64,000 nt of DNA from Chloroflexota bacterium (GCA_028874365.1 JAPPJZ010000009.1:1-64000); one strand, 5' to 3'; counted from the stretch's first letter, positions 16,493 through 24,407 are shown. Notes: generated by a model from the letters alone, not told the origin. Made by a program: numbers and translations.

Positions 16493-16954
16493 ATGATGAA
16501 GCTGTCGTCCACGAGCGATTATGGCATTCGCGCCCTGGTCGATCTGGCGCAGCACGATGACGGCGCGCCGATTCCCTCGGCCGAAATCGCCGAGCGCCAG
16601 GGCATCCCGGGCTCGCTGGCCGGTCAGGTACTGGGACGCTTGCGCGCGGCGGGGTTCATCTCCTCGGCCCGGGGGTCGCAGGGGGGGCACCAGCTGGCGC
16701 TTGCGGCCGAGGAGATTCGACTGGATCGCGTCGTTGAGGCGCTCGAGGGTCCACTGACGCTGGCGGCGTGCCTGGAACGCGGGGCGCAGAACGGGCGAGC
16801 CTCGGAGCGCTGTACCGGGGCGGCCGCGCAAGTCCGCCTCTGGGACGACGTGCGTGCCGCCATTTTGAACACTTTGGCCGACCGCACGATCGCCGACCTG
16901 GCAGCGGAATCGGCCCAGCTGGGGGCGCCGAGCGGCGGACGGTACCAGATCTAG
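16493..16954 (+). CDS. Rrf2-family transcriptional regulator (CymR/IscR-like)
   Basis: A 153-residue winged-helix regulator. MMKLSSTSDYGIRALVDLA is the canonical Rrf2 N-terminus, and IAERQGIPGSLAGQVLGRLRAAGFI is the recognition helix region. IscR-type members use three Cys for a Fe-S cluster; here only Cys93 and Cys107 lie in that region, which argues for a CymR-like or redox-sensing type. In-frame ATGs at 16493, 16496 and 16466 are possible; I take 16493 by homology of the N-terminus. It is 26 nt upstream of cysK and divergent from cysH. Control of sulfur assimilation is inferred. Confidence 0.85.
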   Translation: MMKLSSTSDYGIRALVDLAQHDDGAPIPSAEIAERQGIPGSLAGQVLGRLRAAGFISSARGSQGGHQLALAAEEIRLDRVVEALEGPLTLAACLERGAQNGRASERCTGAAAQVRLWDDVRAAILNTLADRTIADLAAESAQLGAPSGGRYQI

Positions 16955-16980
16955 CGCAACCCCTAAGAGACGAATCCACC

Positions 16981-17934
16981 TTGAGCCTGACTCGACCGCA
17001 GTTGGCAAATTCCGTGCTTGAACTGATCGGCGCCACACCGATGGTCCGGCTGGATCGGGTCGTGCCCGACGGCGGAGCCGAGGTAGTGGCGAAGCTGGAG
17101 TCGCTCAATCCGGGCGGTTCGGTCAAGGACCGGATCGCGAAGTCGATGATCGACGACGCAGAGTGCAGCGGCGCGTTGCGGCCGGGTGACGTGATCGTCG
17201 AACCGACATCGGGGAACACCGGCGTGGGGCTGGCATTGGTGGCGGCGGTCAAGGGCTATCGACTGATCCTGACCATGCCTGAGGACATGTCACACGAACG
17301 GCGGCGGCTGTTGGAGCGGTTTGGGGCGGAAGTGGTGCTGACGCCGGCGATCGAGGGGATGACCGGGGCGGTGTATGCGGCGGAGGAACTGGCCTCGGAA
17401 GACGGCTACTTCATGCCACAGCAATTCCAGAATCTGTCCAATCCTGAGATCCACCGGCGGACGACGGCCCTAGAAATCTGGTCGGCGCTGGAAGGCCGCG
17501 AGATGCCCGACGGCGAGCGTCTGCACGCCTTCGTGACCGGCGTGGGCACCGGCGGCACGATCACCGGCGTCGGCGAAGTGCTGCGCGATCGTCAGCCGAG
17601 CCTGGCGGTGACCGCGGTCGAGCCGGAGCGCTCGCCGGTGCTGCAGGGTGGGCGATTCTCGGTCCACGCCATCCAGGGCATCGGCGCGTCGTTCGTGCCC
17701 GGCGTGCTGAACCGTGAGGTCTACGACGAGGTGATTGGCGTTTCGGATCGCGACGCTGAGCAGATGATGCTTCGGTTGACGCGCGAAGAGGGGATCTTGT
17801 GCGGCGTTTCATCGGGTGCGAACGTGTGCGCGGCGAACATCGTCGCCGAACGTCTCGGTCCCGATTGTCGGGTCGTGACCACGATCTGCGACACAGGCGA
17901 GCGGTATCTGTCGATGCCACTCTCCGATAGCTAA
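16981..17934 (+). CDS. cysK: Cysteine synthase A type (O-acetylserine sulfhydrylase)
   Basis: PLP enzyme making cysteine from O-acetylserine and sulfide. The 317-residue protein has Lys49 in GGSVKDR, substrate loop TSGNTGVGLA, GTGGTITGVGEVL for PLP phosphate, and the CysK-type HAIQGIGASFVPGVLN segment. The tail GERYLSMPL is also CysK-like, unlike the aromatic CysM tail of the gene at 19361. I use the TTG at 16981, since homologues need the SVLELIGATPMVRL start and no ATG precedes it. It directly follows the Rrf2 gene. In Bacillus subtilis CysK is a co-regulator of the Rrf2 protein CymR. Confidence 0.88.
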   Translation: MSLTRPQLANSVLELIGATPMVRLDRVVPDGGAEVVAKLESLNPGGSVKDRIAKSMIDDAECSGALRPGDVIVEPTSGNTGVGLALVAAVKGYRLILTMPEDMSHERRRLLERFGAEVVLTPAIEGMTGAVYAAEELASEDGYFMPQQFQNLSNPEIHRRTTALEIWSALEGREMPDGERLHAFVTGVGTGGTITGVGEVLRDRQPSLAVTAVEPERSPVLQGGRFSVHAIQGIGASFVPGVLNREVYDEVIGVSDRDAEQMMLRLTREEGILCGVSSGANVCAANIVAERLGPDCRVVTTICDTGERYLSMPLSDS

Positions 17935-17956
17935 GAGCGAGCTGAGAGGACGAGTC

Positions 17957-19045
17957 ATGAGCGTGAAGGTCTACATTCCGACGCCGTTTCGGAAGATCAC
18001 CGGGAACCGCACCTTTGTCGATGCCGAGGGCATCGACGTCAACGGCGTGTTGCGCGACCTCGATCAGCGCTTCCCGGGCTTCGGCGAGATGGTGTTCGAC
18101 GGCGAGCAGGAACTGCTCGAGCACGTCAATGTTTACGTGAACAATCACGAGATCACATCGTTGAACGGGCCCGAGACTCCGGTCGCGGATGGGGACGAAC
18201 TGGCCGTGATTCCCGCGATCGCGGGAGGGGCCGGGGCGGCGATGACGCCGGAGATGGTCGAGCGCTACTCGCGGCACCTGATCATGGACCAGGTCGGCCC
18301 ATTGGGTCAGCGCAAGTTGATCGACGGCAAGATTCTCGCCGTCGGCGCCGGCGGCCTGGGTTCGCCCGTGCTCGTTTACCTCGCCGCGGCGGGGATCGGC
18401 ACGATCGGGATCGCAGATTTCGACGTAGTTGATCGGTCCAACTTGCAACGCCAGATCATCCACGGCACGTCCGATATCGGGCGGATGAAGGTCGACTCGG
18501 CCAAGAACCGGATTCTCGACATGAATCCGAACATCAACGTGATCACGCACACCTCGCCGCTGACGTCGGACAACGCGATGGAGATCATTCCGGAGTACGA
18601 CGTGATCATCAACGGGGCCGACAACTTCGCCACCCGCTACCTGGTCAACGATGCTGCGTTCCTGGCTGAGAAGATCCTGGTCGATGGCTCGATCTTCCTG
18701 TTCGAAGGGCAGGTCACGACGTTCTTCCCGGGCGAGGGCTGCTACCGCTGCCTCTACCCCTCGCCGCCGCCGCCAGGCATGGTCCCGTCCTGCTCCGAGG
18801 CCGGGGTGCTGGGCGTGCTGCCGGGGACGGTCGGTGCGATCCAGGCAACCGAGGCGATCAAGGTCCTGCTTGAGCAGGGAGAGCCGCTCAAGAACCGTCT
18901 CTTGCTCTACGACGCCCTGGCGATGGACTTCCGCACTGTCAAGATCCGCCGCGACCCAGGCTGCCCGCTCTGTGGCGACGCGCCGACGGTGACCGAGCTG
19001 ATCGACTACGAGGAGTTCTGCGGCTCGCCCTTCCACGAGAACTAG
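17957..19045 (+). CDS. Fusion of a CysO/MoaD-like sulfur carrier with a MoeB/MoeZ-type E1
   Basis: A 362-residue two-domain protein. Residues 1-91 form a beta-grasp sulfur carrier of the MoaD/CysO type ending IPAIAGG (Gly90-Gly91), the terminal motif normally at the very end of such carriers. After a five-residue AGAAM joint, residues 97-362 form a ThiF/MoeB adenylyltransferase: RYSRHLIM, nucleotide loop GAGGLGSP (130-137), DNFATR, zinc pairs Cys262/Cys265 and Cys336/Cys339, and the SCSEAG Cys279 at the position of the MoeB Cys. It has no rhodanese domain; a separate rhodanese is at 20351. Reading frame and ribosome site (GAGAGGA) are clean, so the fusion looks real. The carrier end would have to be freed by proteolysis to be adenylated. 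Confidence 0.92.
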   Translation: MSVKVYIPTPFRKITGNRTFVDAEGIDVNGVLRDLDQRFPGFGEMVFDGEQELLEHVNVYVNNHEITSLNGPETPVADGDELAVIPAIAGGAGAAMTPEMVERYSRHLIMDQVGPLGQRKLIDGKILAVGAGGLGSPVLVYLAAAGIGTIGIADFDVVDRSNLQRQIIHGTSDIGRMKVDSAKNRILDMNPNINVITHTSPLTSDNAMEIIPEYDVIINGADNFATRYLVNDAAFLAEKILVDGSIFLFEGQVTTFFPGEGCYRCLYPSPPPPGMVPSCSEAGVLGVLPGTVGAIQATEAIKVLLEQGEPLKNRLLLYDALAMDFRTVKIRRDPGCPLCGDAPTVTELIDYEEFCGSPFHEN

Positions 19046-19082
19046 TCTGCTCAACCGGCGCACGAGCGAGAGGATCGACCGC

Positions 19083-19361
19083 ATGGCTGTTGAAGTTCGG
19101 GTCCCGTCGATGCTGCAGAAGTTCACCGATGGTGAGAAGAAGGTGCAGCTCGAGTCCGCCAACATCGGCGAATTGCTGACCACGCTGGAGACCTCGTATC
19201 CGGGGATCGGCGACCAACTGATGGAAGACGGCGAACTGCGCCGTTTCGTCAACATCTACCTGAACGACGAGGACATTCGCTTCCTTGACGGCATGGACAC
19301 GTCGCTGTCCGACGGCGATGTGCTCGCGATCTTGCCGGCGCTCGCCGGAGGCTCACGCTGA
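19083..19361 (+). CDS. cysO: CysO-type sulfur carrier protein with Gly-Gly-Ser-Arg end
   Basis: A 92-residue ubiquitin-like carrier closely resembling mycobacterial CysO across FVNIYLNDEDIRFLDG and LSDGDVLAILPALAGG. In the CysO pathway the C-terminal Gly is thiocarboxylated by MoeZ and donates sulfur to CysM. Here Gly89-Gly90 are followed by Ser-Arg before the TGA, so the carrier would need trimming before activation, as known for some archaeal and bacterial ubiquitin-like proteins. The stop overlaps the cysM ATG (TGATG). GAGAGGA precedes the start. Confidence 0.93.
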   Translation: MAVEVRVPSMLQKFTDGEKKVQLESANIGELLTTLETSYPGIGDQLMEDGELRRFVNIYLNDEDIRFLDGMDTSLSDGDVLAILPALAGGSR

Positions 19362-20320
19362 TGGTCACGGCCGCTCCAGTTCGCTACCAGTCCTTGTTGG
19401 ACACGATCGGCGACACGCCGCTGGTTCGCTTGCAGCGGATGTCACCGAATCCCGATGTGGCGATCTGGGTGAAGCTGGAAGGCCAGAATCCGACCGGTTC
19501 GGTCAAGGACCGGATCGCGAGAGCGATGATCAACGCGGCCCACGCCGACGGGTCACTCCAACCCGGCCAGACCATCCTGGAACCGACATCCGGGAACACC
19601 GGCCTGTCGATCGCGTTGATGGGCCGTTTGACCGGTCATCCGGTGCGATGCGTGATGCCGGAATCGGTCTCGGTGGAGCGCCGCGATCTGCTCTCGTTCT
19701 TTGGCGCAGAGGTCGTGTTGTCGCCGGGGGAGACCGGATCCAACGGGGCAGTGCGGATGGCCAAGGAGATGTATGAGGCCGACCCGTCGGTGTTCATGCC
19801 GATGCAGTATGAGAACGCGGCCAATCCGGGCGCACACTACGAGACGACCGGACCGGAGATCTACCGCGACTGTCCCGAGATCACGCACTTCGTTGCCGGT
19901 CTGGGCACGGGCGGCACGCTGACCGGTGTCGGGCGTTACCTCAAGGAACAGAATCCGGAGATCAAGATCGTCGCGGCTGCGCCGCATCCCGGCGATCTAG
20001 TGCAGGGACTGCGCTCGCTTGACGAGGGCTACATCCCGCCGGTTCTGGACGAGTCGGTGCTCGATGCGCGGATCATGGTCGACTCGCGCACTTCGTTCGC
20101 GGTGGTCAAGCGGCTGCTTGAAGAGGAAGGTATTTTCGCCGGCATCTCCTGCGGCGCGGCGATTCGCGCCGCGCAGCGAGCCGCGGAACGGCTCGACAGC
20201 GGCAACATCGTGGTGTTGCTGGCTGACGGTGGTTGGAAGTATCTCTCGACCGGTCTGTGGAATCGCGACTACGAGGACATCGCCGGCGACGAAGAAATCG
20301 AAGGCAAAATCTGGTGGTAA
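19361..20320 (+). CDS. cysM: CysM-type cysteine synthase (CysO-thiocarboxylate / O-phosphoserine)
   Basis: A 319-residue PLP enzyme with Lys49 in TGSVKDR, TSGNTGLSIALMGR and GTGGTLTGVGRYL. Two features mark it as the CysO-dependent CysM rather than CysK: the segment QGLRSLDEGYIPP, equivalent to the O-phosphoserine-selecting Arg region of mycobacterial CysM, and the C-terminal EGKIWW, matching the aromatic tail that plugs that enzyme's active site. It is translationally coupled to cysO. Expected product after sulfur transfer is a CysO-cysteine adduct, which a JAMM protease then cleaves; one is encoded at 22587. Confidence 0.93.
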   Translation: MVTAAPVRYQSLLDTIGDTPLVRLQRMSPNPDVAIWVKLEGQNPTGSVKDRIARAMINAAHADGSLQPGQTILEPTSGNTGLSIALMGRLTGHPVRCVMPESVSVERRDLLSFFGAEVVLSPGETGSNGAVRMAKEMYEADPSVFMPMQYENAANPGAHYETTGPEIYRDCPEITHFVAGLGTGGTLTGVGRYLKEQNPEIKIVAAAPHPGDLVQGLRSLDEGYIPPVLDESVLDARIMVDSRTSFAVVKRLLEEEGIFAGISCGAAIRAAQRAAERLDSGNIVVLLADGGWKYLSTGLWNRDYEDIAGDEEIEGKIWW

Positions 20321-20350
20321 CTGACCACCGTCTGAAGAAAGGACAGTCGC

Positions 20351-21196
20351 ATGGCTGACTACGCACACCCCGAGAAGCTCGTTTCGACCGACTGGGTCGC
20401 CGACAACCTGGACAACGCGAATGTGGTTCTGATCGAGGTCGATGTCGACACCTCGGCCTACGACGAGGGACACCCGCCGGGAGCGGTGGCGTGGAACTGG
20501 ACCTCGCAGTTGCAGGACCAAGTTTCGCGCGATGTCGCGTCCCGGGACGTGATCACCGACCTGCTGCACAACGCCGGCGCCAACGACGACTCGCAGATTG
20601 TGCTGTTCGGCGACAACAACAACTGGTTCGCGGCGTACGCGCTGTGGATGCTCGAGCTCTACGGCGTGACCAACACTGCACTAATGGACGGCGGCCGGGT
20701 CAAGTGGCTGGCCGAGGGTCGCGCGACGACGACTGACGCGCCGGCGGCCGGGTCAGGCAGTATCGCCGTCGCCGAGCGGGACGAGACGCTGCGCGCCCGG
20801 TTGACCGATGTGCTGGCGCACGTCGAGGCCGGCGGACAACTGGTTGATGTCCGTTCTCCGGACGAGTTCAACGGCGTGATCATGGCTCCTCCGGGACTGC
20901 CGGAGACCGCGCAACGCAAGGGTCACGTGCCCGGCGCGTCGAACATCCCCTGGGCGACGGCGGTGGCCGAGGACGGCACGTTCAAGTCGGCGGACGAGCT
21001 CAGCAACATCTACCAGGCGCAGGGCATTACCGGCGACCAGTCGGTGATCGCGTACTGCCGGATCGGCGAGCGCTCGTCGCATAGCTGGTTCGCGCTGCGT
21101 TACCTGCTGGGCATCGACAACACGACGAACTACGACGGCTCCTGGACCGAGTACGGTTCGGTCGTTGGTGTGCCGATCGATAACCCTTCGGCCTAA
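20351..21196 (+). CDS. sseA: Two-domain thiosulfate sulfurtransferase (rhodanese)
   Basis: A 281-residue tandem rhodanese. The first domain (about 1-125) lacks an active Cys (LFGDNNNWFA at that place). The second carries the active-site loop AYCRIGERSSHSW. CRIGERS is the loop of the SseA/CysA thiosulfate sulfurtransferase group. In the mycobacterial pathway the rhodanese is fused to MoeZ. Here the E1 has no rhodanese, so this separate protein could supply persulfide sulfur to the carrier. It sits between cysM and the downstream hypothetical gene, with which it overlaps (TAATG). Confidence 0.9.
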   Translation: MADYAHPEKLVSTDWVADNLDNANVVLIEVDVDTSAYDEGHPPGAVAWNWTSQLQDQVSRDVASRDVITDLLHNAGANDDSQIVLFGDNNNWFAAYALWMLELYGVTNTALMDGGRVKWLAEGRATTTDAPAAGSGSIAVAERDETLRARLTDVLAHVEAGGQLVDVRSPDEFNGVIMAPPGLPETAQRKGHVPGASNIPWATAVAEDGTFKSADELSNIYQAQGITGDQSVIAYCRIGERSSHSWFALRYLLGIDNTTNYDGSWTEYGSVVGVPIDNPSA

Positions 21197-21576
21197 TGTC
21201 GGAGCAGGCCGATCTGGTCTGGAGACGGACCGTCGCCCGGGCAGTGAGTTCGGGCGACGGGTCGGCGCTGCCGATTCACTTCGCTGCATCGGTGCTGCGC
21301 CGCTACGTTGACGGTGGCGCGAAGATCCTGCGCAGCGACACGGTCGGTCGGCTGATGCAGCCGGGCAAAGCGGTGATCGATTTCGGCATCGTCGAGGACG
21401 ACACCGTCATCCACCTGCGATTCGGCGATATCGGCTCGCTGATTCCCGAATCGGAGCGTGTCCACTGGCTGGATCATCTGGTGGCTCCGTCGGCGAGCCG
21501 TCCATATCTGCAGATGACTTTGCAGCCAGGGGCCTGCCACGACGACGGCGATCTGCGCGAGTGGAATCCGCGGTAG
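21196..21576 (+). CDS. Conserved hypothetical protein in the sulfur cluster
   Basis: A 126-residue protein I do not recognise. The ATG overlaps the rhodanese stop, indicating co-translation. The middle has alternating hydrophobic strands (ILRSDTVGRLMQPGKAVIDFGIVEDDTVIHLRF) and the end is short and polar. No cysteine except one near the C-terminus, no membrane segment and no signal peptide. Tight coupling to the rhodanese gene suggests a role with the sulfur block, but no function can be assigned. Confidence 0.65.
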   Translation: MSEQADLVWRRTVARAVSSGDGSALPIHFAASVLRRYVDGGAKILRSDTVGRLMQPGKAVIDFGIVEDDTVIHLRFGDIGSLIPESERVHWLDHLVAPSASRPYLQMTLQPGACHDDGDLREWNPR

Positions 21577-21595
21577 GCTGGCATGGGAGAACGAC

Positions 21596-21973
21596 ATGGT
21601 GACCGCAGCGGTTGGACGCTATAGCGACCTGAGCGACACCTATCTTCAGAGGGCGCACGCCTACCTCAATGACGGCGATCTCACCCAGGCGTCGGAGAAG
21701 GGTTGGGGGGCCGCTGCGGTGCTGGTAAAGGCCTGCGCCGAAGCGCGAGGACTCCACCACGACCGTCATCATCAGCTCTGGCGCGCGGTGAATCGCCTCG
21801 TTGACGAAACCGGCGATCGGGAGCTGCAAATGCTCTTCTCACACGTGGAATCTCTGCACGGCAACTACTACGAAGACTATTGGGATACGACTACCGTGGC
21901 GGCGCACCTGCAGCAGGTGGATGCCTTCGTCGAGAAGCTACGGCCGCTGATTGAGCCTCCAGCGGACGCGTGA
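21596..21973 (+). CDS. PaREP1/HEPN-like small helical protein
   Basis: A 125-residue, largely helical protein. The pattern YLQRAHAYLNDGDLTQASEKGWGAAAVLVKACAEARG followed by HHQLWRAVNRLV resembles the PaREP1/HEPN-like family of small helical proteins, some of which are RNases or nucleotidyltransferase partners. The classical HEPN RxxxxH motif is not clear. No nucleotidyltransferase gene is adjacent. Its stop overlaps the GTG of the MT-A70 methyltransferase gene, so the two are probably co-translated. Confidence 0.65.
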   Translation: MVTAAVGRYSDLSDTYLQRAHAYLNDGDLTQASEKGWGAAAVLVKACAEARGLHHDRHHQLWRAVNRLVDETGDRELQMLFSHVESLHGNYYEDYWDTTTVAAHLQQVDAFVEKLRPLIEPPADA

Positions 21974-22590
21974 TTGGCCGACGGGTGCTGTTTCCGCCAT
22001 TGCCGGACGAGCGCTACGCAATCATCTACGCCGATCCGCCCTGGGACTACAAGGGTCAACTGCAGCACGCTGGAGCGGGCAGCGGCGACTCGGGCGGGGC
22101 GATCCGCCATTACGACACGGTGCAGTTGCAGGACCTGATGGAACTCGACGTTTCGTCGATTGCTGCTGACGATTCCCTGCTCTTCATGTGGGCGACGTCG
22201 CCGCACCTCGATCAGGCGATCGACCTGGGCAAGGCCTGGGGCTTTGCGTGGGCCACCGTGGCGTTCGTCTGGGACAAGCAGCGGGTCAACCCAGGCTTCT
22301 ACACGATGTCGCAGTGCGAACTCTGCCTGGTCTTCAAGCGCGGCCGGATTCCGGCACCGCGGGGCGCGCGCAACGTGCGGCAACTGGTCTCGGAGCGGCG
22401 CGAAGGCCATTCACGCAAACCGGTCGAGGTGCGGCGCAGGATCGAGGAGATGTTTCCGCGCCAACGTAAGATCGAGCTATTCGCGCGAGACGCCGATGTC
22501 CACGGCTGGGACACCTGGGGCGCGGAGATTCCGCATCCGCAGACCGAGCGCACATTCTGGCAAGAACAGCGGGAGGCGGCAGGAACATGA
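21970..22590 (+). CDS. MT-A70-family N6-adenine methyltransferase
   Basis: A 206-residue SAM-dependent methyltransferase. The catalytic motif DPPW is at residues 22-25 (YADPPWDY), followed by LLFMWATSPHL and the family's KPVEVRRRIEEMFP and KIELFARD blocks. MT-A70 enzymes methylate adenine N6 in DNA or RNA. No restriction enzyme or specificity subunit is adjacent, so it appears to be an orphan. It starts with GTG inside the end of the HEPN-like gene and its own end overlaps the JAMM gene (ATGA), placing it within the sulfur transcription unit. Confidence 0.9.
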   Translation: MIGRRVLFPPLPDERYAIIYADPPWDYKGQLQHAGAGSGDSGGAIRHYDTVQLQDLMELDVSSIAADDSLLFMWATSPHLDQAIDLGKAWGFAWATVAFVWDKQRVNPGFYTMSQCELCLVFKRGRIPAPRGARNVRQLVSERREGHSRKPVEVRRRIEEMFPRQRKIELFARDADVHGWDTWGAEIPHPQTERTFWQEQREAAGT

Positions 22591-23093
22591 GCCTGGAGTT
22601 GCCGCAGGTCCTCGTCGACGAAATGGTCGCGCACTCGCGCGAGGATCTGCCGAACGAGTGTTGCGGGGTGATCGGGCGCGGGTCCGACGGCGCGATGACG
22701 CTCTGGCGGGCGACCAACGATCAGGCCTCGCCGTGGCGATTCAATATTCCAGCCCAGCAGCTCCTGCATCTGTACAACCAGATCGAGGATGTCGACGGTG
22801 ACCTGCTGGTCATCTATCACTCGCACGTGGCCTCGGAGGCGCGGCCCTCGCCCACCGATCTGAACATCGCTCGGCTGCATAAGGGCGCGACCGAGTGGCC
22901 CTACTGGGTGTTGGTCTCACTGGCTGACGAGCCGCCTTCGGTGCGAGCCTGGCGGATCGACGACGGCGACGAACCGGATACGGTGAAGGCGGTCGAGATC
23001 GAGTTGGTCATCTCTGGTGGTGACGCCGAGCGGAAACGGTTGGAGATGATCGAGGTCGACGGCAGGCCGAGAGTGCGGGAGTCAACGTTGTGA
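22587..23093 (+). CDS. mec: JAMM/Mov34 metalloprotease (Mec-type)
   Basis: A 168-residue JAB1/MPN+ zinc protease. The full JAMM set is visible: Glu24 in NECCGVIG, and His78-Ser-His80 with Ser88 and Asp91 in IYHSHVASEARPSPTDL, i.e. HxHx7SxxD. In mycobacteria the Mec+ protease removes cysteine from the CysO-cysteine adduct made by CysM. This protein lacks a signal peptide and has the length of bacterial Mec proteins. Because both carriers in this cluster have residues after Gly-Gly, it may also mature them. It overlaps the MT-A70 gene by 4 nt and lies just upstream of folP. Confidence 0.92.
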   Translation: MSLELPQVLVDEMVAHSREDLPNECCGVIGRGSDGAMTLWRATNDQASPWRFNIPAQQLLHLYNQIEDVDGDLLVIYHSHVASEARPSPTDLNIARLHKGATEWPYWVLVSLADEPPSVRAWRIDDGDEPDTVKAVEIELVISGGDAERKRLEMIEVDGRPRVRESTL

Positions 23094-23103
23094 AGGGGCT
23101 GTA

Positions 23104-23907
23104 GTGGAGCTGGACGCGTTTGCGTGGGGTTCGCGGACGCTGATCGTCGGGATTCTCAACGTCACACCTGATTCGTTTGCCGGCGACGGGATCGTCGACG
23201 TTGATGGAGCGGTCGCACTGGCCGAGCAGATGGTGCACGACGGCGCGGACATTATCGACATCGGCGGAGAGTCGACCCGGCCCGGGTTCCAACCGGTGAG
23301 CACCGAGGTTGAGCGAGCGCGTGTGGTTCGAGTCGTTGAGCGTGCGGCGGCGAGTTTGGACGCTACGCCGATCTCGATCGACACGACGAAGCCGGAGGTC
23401 GCTCTCGCGGCGTTCGAGGCGGGGGCGACCATGCTGAACGACACGAACGGTTTGCAGGGCGATCCCGCGCTGGCGGATGTCGCCGCTGCTCGTGACGCCT
23501 GGGTCGTCGCCATGCACAATCAGCGCCGGCGATCGGCTGCGACCGATCCGGTCGCGGCCACACTGGAGGGCTTTCGCGAATCGCTGGACATCGCGACGCG
23601 GCACGGCGTGTCGCAAGAGCGCGTCATCCTCGACCCCGGTTTCGGTTTTGGCTGGGAGCTGGTCGAGAACGCTGAGATTCTCAGACGGCTGTCGGAGCTG
23701 CGGGTGTTGAGACGTCCGATTCTGGTTGGGATGTCTCGCAAGCGGATGACGGGCGAGCAATTCGGCTGGGGTGTTGAGCAACGGCTGGAGGGTTCGGCTG
23801 CGGTCACGGCCCTGGCCGTCGCAAACGGAGCCGACCTCGTCCGCGTTCACGACGTCGCTGAGATGACCCGGGTTGTGCGGATGGCCGACGACATCGTGCG
23901 CCGATGA
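23104..23907 (+). CDS. folP: Dihydropteroate synthase
   Basis: Condenses p-aminobenzoate with dihydropterin pyrophosphate in folate synthesis. The 267-residue TIM-barrel protein shows GILNVTPDSFAGDG (signature 1), IIDIGGESTRPG (signature 2), ISIDTTKPEV, LDPGFGFG and GMSRKRM. The GTG start at 23104 lies 10 nt after the JAMM gene. The stop overlaps folK (ATGA). The NQRRRSA segment after the MHN motif is a little unusual, but all key motifs are present. Confidence 0.95.
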   Translation: MELDAFAWGSRTLIVGILNVTPDSFAGDGIVDVDGAVALAEQMVHDGADIIDIGGESTRPGFQPVSTEVERARVVRVVERAAASLDATPISIDTTKPEVALAAFEAGATMLNDTNGLQGDPALADVAAARDAWVVAMHNQRRRSAATDPVAATLEGFRESLDIATRHGVSQERVILDPGFGFGWELVENAEILRRLSELRVLRRPILVGMSRKRMTGEQFGWGVEQRLEGSAAVTALAVANGADLVRVHDVAEMTRVVRMADDIVRR

Positions 23908-24407
23908 CGAACGTCTTCCTCGGCCTTGGCGGCAACATGGGCGATCGGCGGGAGATGATGCGTTCCGCGGTTGCAGGGATTCGCCGTGTCCTGGACGGTG
24001 TTGCGGTCTCTTCGCTTTACGAGTCTGCAGCCTGGGGCGTGACGGAACAGCCGGCGTTTCTCAACGCGGTCGCACGCGGTCGAACGTCACTTGGGCCGTT
24101 GGAACTCCTGGATGCCGTGCAGGCGATCGAGAATGAGCTGGGCCGTGTGCGCGAACAGCACTGGGGCCCACGTCTGATCGATATCGACATCCTGCTCTAT
24201 GGAAGCGAAGTCATTGACGAGCCACGACTCAAGGTTCCGCATCCCTACCTGAGCCAGCGAGGATTCGTCTTGCGGCCGCTCGCCGATCTGGCGGCCGGGT
24301 TGACGTTGCCGGATGGATCGCTGGTCGGCGAGCTGTTGACCACGGTCGATCAGAATGACTTACGGAGGATCGAGGGTCCCAGGTGGGCCGACGCGCGGCA
24401 GGACTAG
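23904..24407 (+). CDS. folK: HPPK, 6-hydroxymethyl-dihydropterin pyrophosphokinase
   Basis: Transfers pyrophosphate from ATP to 6-hydroxymethyl-dihydropterin, the step before FolP. The 167-residue protein carries VFLGLGGNMGDR, SSLYESAAWGVTEQPAFLNAV and the signature WGPRLIDIDILLYG, then LKVPHPYLSQRGFVLRPLADL. It is coupled to folP by overlap. Its 3' end overlaps the convergent small membrane gene by 4 bp. Confidence 0.96.
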   Translation: MTNVFLGLGGNMGDRREMMRSAVAGIRRVLDGVAVSSLYESAAWGVTEQPAFLNAVARGRTSLGPLELLDAVQAIENELGRVREQHWGPRLIDIDILLYGSEVIDEPRLKVPHPYLSQRGFVLRPLADLAAGLTLPDGSLVGELLTTVDQNDLRRIEGPRWADARQD

